The position numbers and the translations under genes are program-made. Under the pieces are notes generated by a model, which made no database searches, was not told the DNA's origin, and saw only the letters and a list, made by a program, of their open reading frames with translations. Of a stretch of DNA of 64,000 nucleotides, positions 59,927 through 64,000 are shown in pieces (the first letter of the stretch is position 1; each line of letters begins with the position of its first letter). The stretch is from NCBI GenBank assembly GCA_033283385.1, contig JAWMQQ010000003.1, forward strand, positions 682,001 to 746,000, written 5' to 3'. This stretch comes from Mangrovimicrobium sp033283385 (GTDB taxonomy: Bacteria > Pseudomonadota > Gammaproteobacteria > Pseudomonadales > Halieaceae).

Positions 59927-60115
59927 GCTGACCTTTCCGCACTGTTGATGCAGCAACTATAGCGCCCGGGTTGGCCGACGCAAGCCTTGCAACCGACCGG
60001 CCGCGGGGGTAGGCCCATTTGCCAGCCGTGGGCCGCGTGGCTACTTTGAGTAATGCCCCACGGGCCGCTTGCACGGGCTGCGGGCGCTCCCCCACAGGTT
60101 ACAGGAAACCCTGCC

Positions 60116-60712
60116 ATGAACAGACTTCTGCCACGCAAGATACTGCAATCCGCTTTCGCCCTGGTGCTGCTGTGCGCTGCCAGCACAGGCCTGGCCGCCG
60201 AGCCCGCGCATCCATCCGGCGAGCGCCACGTCACTATCGAGGTGAAGGCCGCGATCACCATGATCGACCCGGCGACCCGCCAGGTGAGCCTGCAGAGCAG
60301 CGACGGTGACACCGTCACTGTGGTGGTGCCCGAGAGCGCGGCAGACCTCAGCAAGCTGCACGTTGGCGATGTGCTGCGGGCCGTCTACATCGCGGCGGTC
60401 GCCGGCGAGGTGCGTGAGCCCACCGAGGAAGAGCTGGCGAATCCCTGGGTTGTGCAGACCAGGGCCGGCGCCGGCGCGATCGACAATACCACCTCCGCCG
60501 TGGGCGGCGCCCGGGCGATCCGCGCGGTGTGCACCATCGAGGGCATGAACCGCCTGCTGGGGACGGTCACGGTGATGGATTCCAACGGCCTGGTTCACGT
60601 CATCGGCGACGTGTCGCCGGAGAAAATGGCCGGGGTGACACTGGGCCAGACCATCGTCATCGACTACGACGAGGCGCTGGCCATTTCCCTGGAGAAAGTC
60701 GGCTCCGAGTAG
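60116..60712 (+). CDS. Secreted hypothetical protein
   Basis: This 198-residue protein has a signal peptide (about 1-27, TGLAA/EP) and a beta-rich mature part with AITMIDPATRQVSLQSSDGD, LSKLHVGDVLRAVYIAA and a second similar block IEGMNRLLGTVTVMDSNGL plus MAGVTLGQTIVIDYDEALA. The two halves look like a duplicated small beta domain found in periplasmic proteins of unknown role. AGG precedes ATG 60116. The TAG stop is the head of a REP element. Confidence 0.75.
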   Translation: MNRLLPRKILQSAFALVLLCAASTGLAAEPAHPSGERHVTIEVKAAITMIDPATRQVSLQSSDGDTVTVVVPESAADLSKLHVGDVLRAVYIAAVAGEVREPTEEELANPWVVQTRAGAGAIDNTTSAVGGARAIRAVCTIEGMNRLLGTVTVMDSNGLVHVIGDVSPEKMAGVTLGQTIVIDYDEALAISLEKVGSE

Positions 60713-60862
60713 GAGCCTGCGACCCGAAAAGAGGGGCCCGCTGTACGCAGGCGATTGAGCTAGTCGATCGCGCGCAGAGCGCGCTCCTACAGGCCCGGCG
60801 CTGTAGGAGCCTGCTACGCCCGAGCGCGGACCGAGGCGATCGCGCGCAGAGCGGGCTCCTGC
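60709..60862. repeat. REP palindrome cluster 9
   Basis: A long-loop copy (60709-60755, inner CCCG-AAAAGAGG-type hairpin) is followed by an inverted class B copy (60766-60790) and a composite element (60803-60862, CCCGAGCGCGGACCGAGG core ending in an inverted class B half). It fills the gap between the secreted protein gene and the ettA 3' end. Confidence 0.85.
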
Positions 60863-60865
60863 AGG

Positions 60866-62530
60866 TTATTTCAGCTTGCGGTACTTGACCCGGTGCGGCT
60901 GCTCCGCCGCCGCGCCGAGGCGCTTCTTCCGGTCTTCCTCGTACTCCTGGAAGTTCCCCTCGTGGAACACCACGCTGCCGTCGTCCTCGTAGGCGAGGAT
61001 GTGGGTGGCGATGCGGTCCAGGAACCAGCGGTCGTGGGAGATCACCAGCGCCGCGCCGGGGAAGGCCAGTAGCGCCTCTTCCAGCGCGCGCAGGGTTTCC
61101 ACATCGAGGTCGTTGGTCGGTTCGTCCAGTAGCAGCACGTTGGCGCCCTGCTTGAGCAGCTTGGCCAGGTGCAGGCGGTTGCGCTCACCGCCGGAGAGGT
61201 CCTTGACGTGCTTCTGCTGGTCCGAGCCCTTGAAGTTGAAGCGGCCGCAGTAGGAGCGCGAGGGCACCTCGTAGTTGCCGATGCGCATGATGTCGTGGCC
61301 GTCGGAAATCTCCTCCCACACGGTCTTGCTGCCGTCCAGTGAATCGCGGGACTGGTCGACGTAGCCCAGCTGCACGGTCTCGCCCACCTTTACCTCGCCT
61401 CCGTCGGGCTGCTCGATGCCCATCAGGATCTTGAACAGGGTGGATTTACCCATGCCGTTGGCGCCGATGATGCCGACGATGCTGCCCTTGGGCACGGTGA
61501 AGCTGACGTTGTCGAACAGCAGGCGGTCGCCGAAGGTCTTCTTGAGGTCTTTCACCTCGATCACGTTGTCGCCCAGGCGCGGCCCCGGCGGGATGTAGAT
61601 CTCGTTGGTCTCGTTGCGCGACTGGAATTCCTGCGACTGCAGTTCCTCGAAGCGCTGCAGGCGGGCCTTGCTCTTGGCCTGGCGGCCCTTGGGGTTGCTG
61701 CGCACCCAGTCCAGCTCGGCCTTGATCGCCTTCTGGTGCGAGGCCTCCTGGCGCTTCTCCTGCTCCAGGCGCTTCTCCTTGGCCTCCAGCCAGTCGGAGT
61801 AGTTGCCCTCGTAGGGAATACCTCGGCCGCGATCCAGTTCCAGGATCCAGCCGGCGGCGTTGTCGAGGAAGTAGCGGTCGTGGGTGATCGCCACCACGGT
61901 GCCGGGGTAGTCGTGCAGGAAGCGCTCCAGCCAGGCCACGCTTTCCGCGTCGAGGTGGTTGGTGGGCTCGTCCAGCAGCAGCATGTCGGGGGCCGAAAGC
62001 AGCATGCGGCACAGGGCCACGCGGCGGCGCTCACCGCCGGAGAGTTTGGTTACGTCGGCGTCCCAGGGCGGCAGGCGCAGGGCGTCGGCGGCGACTTCCA
62101 GCTTGGTCTCGATATTGTGGGCGTCGGTGGCCTGGATGATGTCCTCCAGCCGCGCCTGCTCTTTCGCCAGCGCATCGAAGTCCGCGTCGGGTTCGGCATA
62201 GGCGGCGTAGACTTTCTCCAGGTCGGCCATGGCGCTGATGGCGTCGCCGAGGCCTTCCTCGACGTTGCCGCGCACGTCCTTGTCCGGGTTGAGCTGCGGT
62301 TCCTGCGGCAGGTAGCCGATCTTGATGCCCGGCTGCGGGCGCGCCTCGCCGAGGATGTCGGTATCGATGCCCGCCATGATGCGCAGCAGGGTCGACTTGC
62401 CGGCGCCGTTCAGGCCCAGCACGCCGATCTTGGCGCCGGGGAAGAAGGACAGCGAGATGTCCTCCAGGATTTTCTTCTTGGGTGGCACGACCTTGCCGAC
62501 CCGGTTCATGGTGTAGACGTATTGAGCCAT
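60866..62530 (-). CDS. ettA: Energy-dependent translational throttle protein EttA
   Basis: This 554-residue ABC-F ATPase has two nucleotide-binding domains: Walker A GLNGAGKST and GANGMGKST, signatures LSGGERRR and LSGGERNR, and Walker B LLLDEPTN twice. The linker contains an arm and P-site-tRNA interaction motif. EttA binds the ribosomal E site and gates early elongation according to ADP/ATP. Length and order match EttA rather than other ABC-F types (YEGNYSDWLEAKEKRLEQE). ATG 62530 is the family start. Confidence 0.94.
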   Translation of the reverse strand: MAQYVYTMNRVGKVVPPKKKILEDISLSFFPGAKIGVLGLNGAGKSTLLRIMAGIDTDILGEARPQPGIKIGYLPQEPQLNPDKDVRGNVEEGLGDAISAMADLEKVYAAYAEPDADFDALAKEQARLEDIIQATDAHNIETKLEVAADALRLPPWDADVTKLSGGERRRVALCRMLLSAPDMLLLDEPTNHLDAESVAWLERFLHDYPGTVVAITHDRYFLDNAAGWILELDRGRGIPYEGNYSDWLEAKEKRLEQEKRQEASHQKAIKAELDWVRSNPKGRQAKSKARLQRFEELQSQEFQSRNETNEIYIPPGPRLGDNVIEVKDLKKTFGDRLLFDNVSFTVPKGSIVGIIGANGMGKSTLFKILMGIEQPDGGEVKVGETVQLGYVDQSRDSLDGSKTVWEEISDGHDIMRIGNYEVPSRSYCGRFNFKGSDQQKHVKDLSGGERNRLHLAKLLKQGANVLLLDEPTNDLDVETLRALEEALLAFPGAALVISHDRWFLDRIATHILAYEDDGSVVFHEGNFQEYEEDRKKRLGAAAEQPHRVKYRKLK

Positions 62531-62584
62531 GGGATTTCCGCGGTGGAATTACAACGCGCGGAGTTTACCAGAGGGCACGCCTTT

Positions 62585-62727
62585 GTAGGAGCGCGCTCCG
62601 CGCGCGATAGGGATTTGTAGGAGCGCGCTCCGCGCGCGATGGGGGTTCGTAGGAGCGCGCTGCGCGCGCGATCGCCTGCGTAGCAGGCTCCTGCCGGACC
62701 GCGATCGCACGGGCGGCGGGCTCCTGC
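62585..62727. repeat. REP palindrome cluster 10
   Basis: Three direct class B copies start at 62585, 62617 and 62649 (32-base period; head GTAGGAGC, stem GCGCGC/GCGCGC). They are followed by an inverted class A copy (62670-62694) and a degenerate copy (about 62701-62727). It occupies the middle of the 327-base ettA-anbu gap; the rest (62728-62857) is AT-richer, holds the upstream region of the peptidase gene and shows nothing else recognised. Confidence 0.88.
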
Positions 62728-62857
62728 AGCGGGTGTGCGGGGTATCTCACACTCGTCACAAAGCCCTTTGGGGGGTAGTAGTATTTCTGTAAAAAGCCAA
62801 TTATGCTGTCGGTCCGCTCAATTCGGGCGGTGTACAAGAAATAGCCAACCCGACCCT

Positions 62858-63607
62858 ATGACCTACTGTATTGGAATCAGGCTGAAAGAAGGCCTGGTGT
62901 TCTGTTCTGACTCCCGCACCAACGCGGGACCGGATCGCGTCAGCACTTACGGCAAGCTGCACCGCTTCTCCTTCCGGGGTGAGCGCCAGCTGGTGCTGAT
63001 GACCGCCGGCAACCTGGCCACCAGCCAGGCGGTGGTGGCACAGATCGAGCGCGACCTGCGCGAGGATGCCGATTTTAACGTGGCCAAGGCGCAGTACGTC
63101 TCGGACATCGCCGATTACGTCGGCAAGCTGGGCCTGCACGAGCAGAACAAGTACGCCAACGGCGGGCCGGGCGCCGGCTTCAACGCCGAGGCTACCTTTA
63201 TCCTGGGCGGCCAGATCAAGGGCCAGCCAACGGAGATGTACATGGTCTACCCCGAGGGTAACCACATCACCGTCTCCGAGCAGTACCCCTTCCTGCAGAT
63301 CGGCGAGACCAAGTACGGCAAGCCGATCCTCGACCGTATCATCCGCCCGGACACCGACCACGAGACCGCCATGCGCTGCGCGCTGGTGTCGATGGACTCG
63401 ACCATGCGCAGTAACGCCACGGTGGGTCCGCCCATCGAGTTGCTCTACTACGCCGCGGACTCGCTCTCCGAGCACGCCGAGTACTGCAAGTTCGAGGAGA
63501 ACGACGAGTACCTCGTCAGCCTGCGCCGCTCCTGGGACGACAACATTCGCAAGGCCTTCAACGACCTGCCTTCGCTGCAGTCGGTTTTCGACCGCGAAGA
63601 CGCCTGA
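62858..63607 (+). CDS. Anbu/HslV-like proteasome-type peptidase
   Basis: This 249-residue protein is an Ntn-hydrolase of the Anbu type. MTYCIGIRLKEGLVFCSDSR opens with Thr2, which would become the nucleophile after Met removal. GPGAGFNAEATFILGG and VSMDSTMRSNATVGPPIEL are family motifs. Anbu forms ring assemblies related to HslV. ATG 62858 puts Thr at position 2; the longer frame does not. Its usual partners (transglutaminase-like, DUF403 and ATP-grasp proteins) are not in the window. A ferredoxin gene is convergent nine bases away. Confidence 0.9.
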   Translation: MTYCIGIRLKEGLVFCSDSRTNAGPDRVSTYGKLHRFSFRGERQLVLMTAGNLATSQAVVAQIERDLREDADFNVAKAQYVSDIADYVGKLGLHEQNKYANGGPGAGFNAEATFILGGQIKGQPTEMYMVYPEGNHITVSEQYPFLQIGETKYGKPILDRIIRPDTDHETAMRCALVSMDSTMRSNATVGPPIELLYYAADSLSEHAEYCKFEENDEYLVSLRRSWDDNIRKAFNDLPSLQSVFDREDA

Positions 63608-63616
63608 CGCCGGCCC

Positions 63617-63934
63617 TCAGCCGGTTTCCACCAGTCTGACCGTCATCCCCTCGCAACCGGCGTCCAGCCGTACCTGGCAGGACAGCCGCGAGTCGGGCCC
63701 GCGGTTGTCCAGTCCGTCCAGCAGGGCGTCCTCGTCGTCCGACATCGGCGGCAGCCGGTCGGCGAAGGCCGGGTCGACGTACACGTGGCAGGTGGCGCAG
63801 CTCAGGCAGCCGCCGCACAGGGCGAGCAGCTCCTCGCAGCCCGCGTCGCGGATGGCCTCCATCAGGGTGCCGTCCGGGTCGACTTCCAGTGGCTGGGTGC
63901 TGCCGTCCAGGCGTTCGATAGTAATCAGTGGCAC
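63617..63934 (-). CDS. 2Fe-2S ferredoxin, adrenodoxin type
   Basis: This 105-residue ferredoxin has the cluster ligands in LALCGGCLSCATCHVYV (CX5CX2C pattern) and a distant Cys in RLSCQVRLD. Such ferredoxins supply electrons to P450s. The start is ATG 63934, and the gene lies 27 bases after a minus-strand gene cut by the window end whose tail resembles a P450, so it is probably the redox partner. Confidence 0.9.
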   Translation of the reverse strand: MPLITIERLDGSTQPLEVDPDGTLMEAIRDAGCEELLALCGGCLSCATCHVYVDPAFADRLPPMSDDEDALLDGLDNRGPDSRLSCQVRLDAGCEGMTVRLVETG

Positions 63935-63961
63935 GTGGGCTTCCTCTTCGCGGGGGCGGTG

Positions 63962-64000
63962 TCAGGCGGTCAGCTTCAGGTGCAGCTCGGACAGCCCGCG
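63962..64000 (-). CDS. Partial C-terminus, possible cytochrome P450
   Basis: Only the last 12 residues (RGLSELHLKLTA) and the TGA at 63962-63964 are in the window. The RG-hydrophobic-L-x-L pattern is like P450 C-termini (RGL...LPLRF), and the downstream ferredoxin supports this. It is too short to be certain. Confidence 0.35.
   Translation of the reverse strand, partial: RGLSELHLKLTA

Overview
The window is GC-rich bacterial chromosome with almost no non-coding space. The run tRNA-Leu, rnr, rlmB, rpsF, rpsR, DUF2232, rplI, dnaB matches the order known from Pseudomonas and relatives. Together with TonB transport, selenium genes and a lambda-like helicase-loader pair, it points to a marine-type gammaproteobacterium, plausibly Cellvibrionales/Halieaceae. 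That placement is inference from gene content. No insertion sequence, prophage, integrase or CRISPR array was seen.

Layout. (1) 1-14278: right part of an exopolysaccharide cluster, with a flippase, five sugar-transfer or polymerase genes, a nucleotidyltransferase, a CpsB-type phosphatase, then on the minus strand a polyprenyl-phosphate sugar-1-phosphate transferase with two UDP-sugar enzymes, then galE and an ElyC/YdcF-like protein. (2) 14377-23784: a diguanylate cyclase, an AraC-type regulator, an M48 protease with LemA, an orphan PqqD-like protein, a Bcr/CflA exporter and a large repeat-bearing surface protein. (3) 23964-29108: a five-gene selenium operon (selD, mnmH and an ABC transporter). 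(4) 29359-37571: TetR, TonB receptor, secreted tannase-like hydrolase, sulfatase and sugar-porter MFS, read as one uptake-and-degradation locus. (5) 37597-47645: mixed accessory metabolism including mscL, a lipocalin, a PEP mutase-like enzyme, a TauD-type dioxygenase, an acyl-CoA dehydrogenase and an adjacent pair of Fe(II)/2-oxoglutarate oxygenases, one of them AlkB. (6) 47731-64000: the housekeeping block (RNase R, RlmB, S6, S18, L9, DnaB, RadA, EttA), a DnaT/lambda-O-like plus lambda-P-like gene pair beside dnaB, a PilZ protein, an Anbu peptidase and a ferredoxin beside what may be a P450 cut by the window edge.

Two things stand out. First, a family of REP-type palindromes with a GTAG head fills ten intergenic sites (at 18.8, 29.1 and 50.3-62.7 kb). 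In four cases the TAG of the head is the stop codon of the neighbouring gene. Second, the gene pair at 56166-57873 looks like a domesticated phage helicase loader; its first protein carries three DnaT-type ssDNA-binding modules. c-di-GMP signalling (cyclase plus PilZ) and the exopolysaccharide cluster could be functionally linked, but nothing in the sequence proves it.
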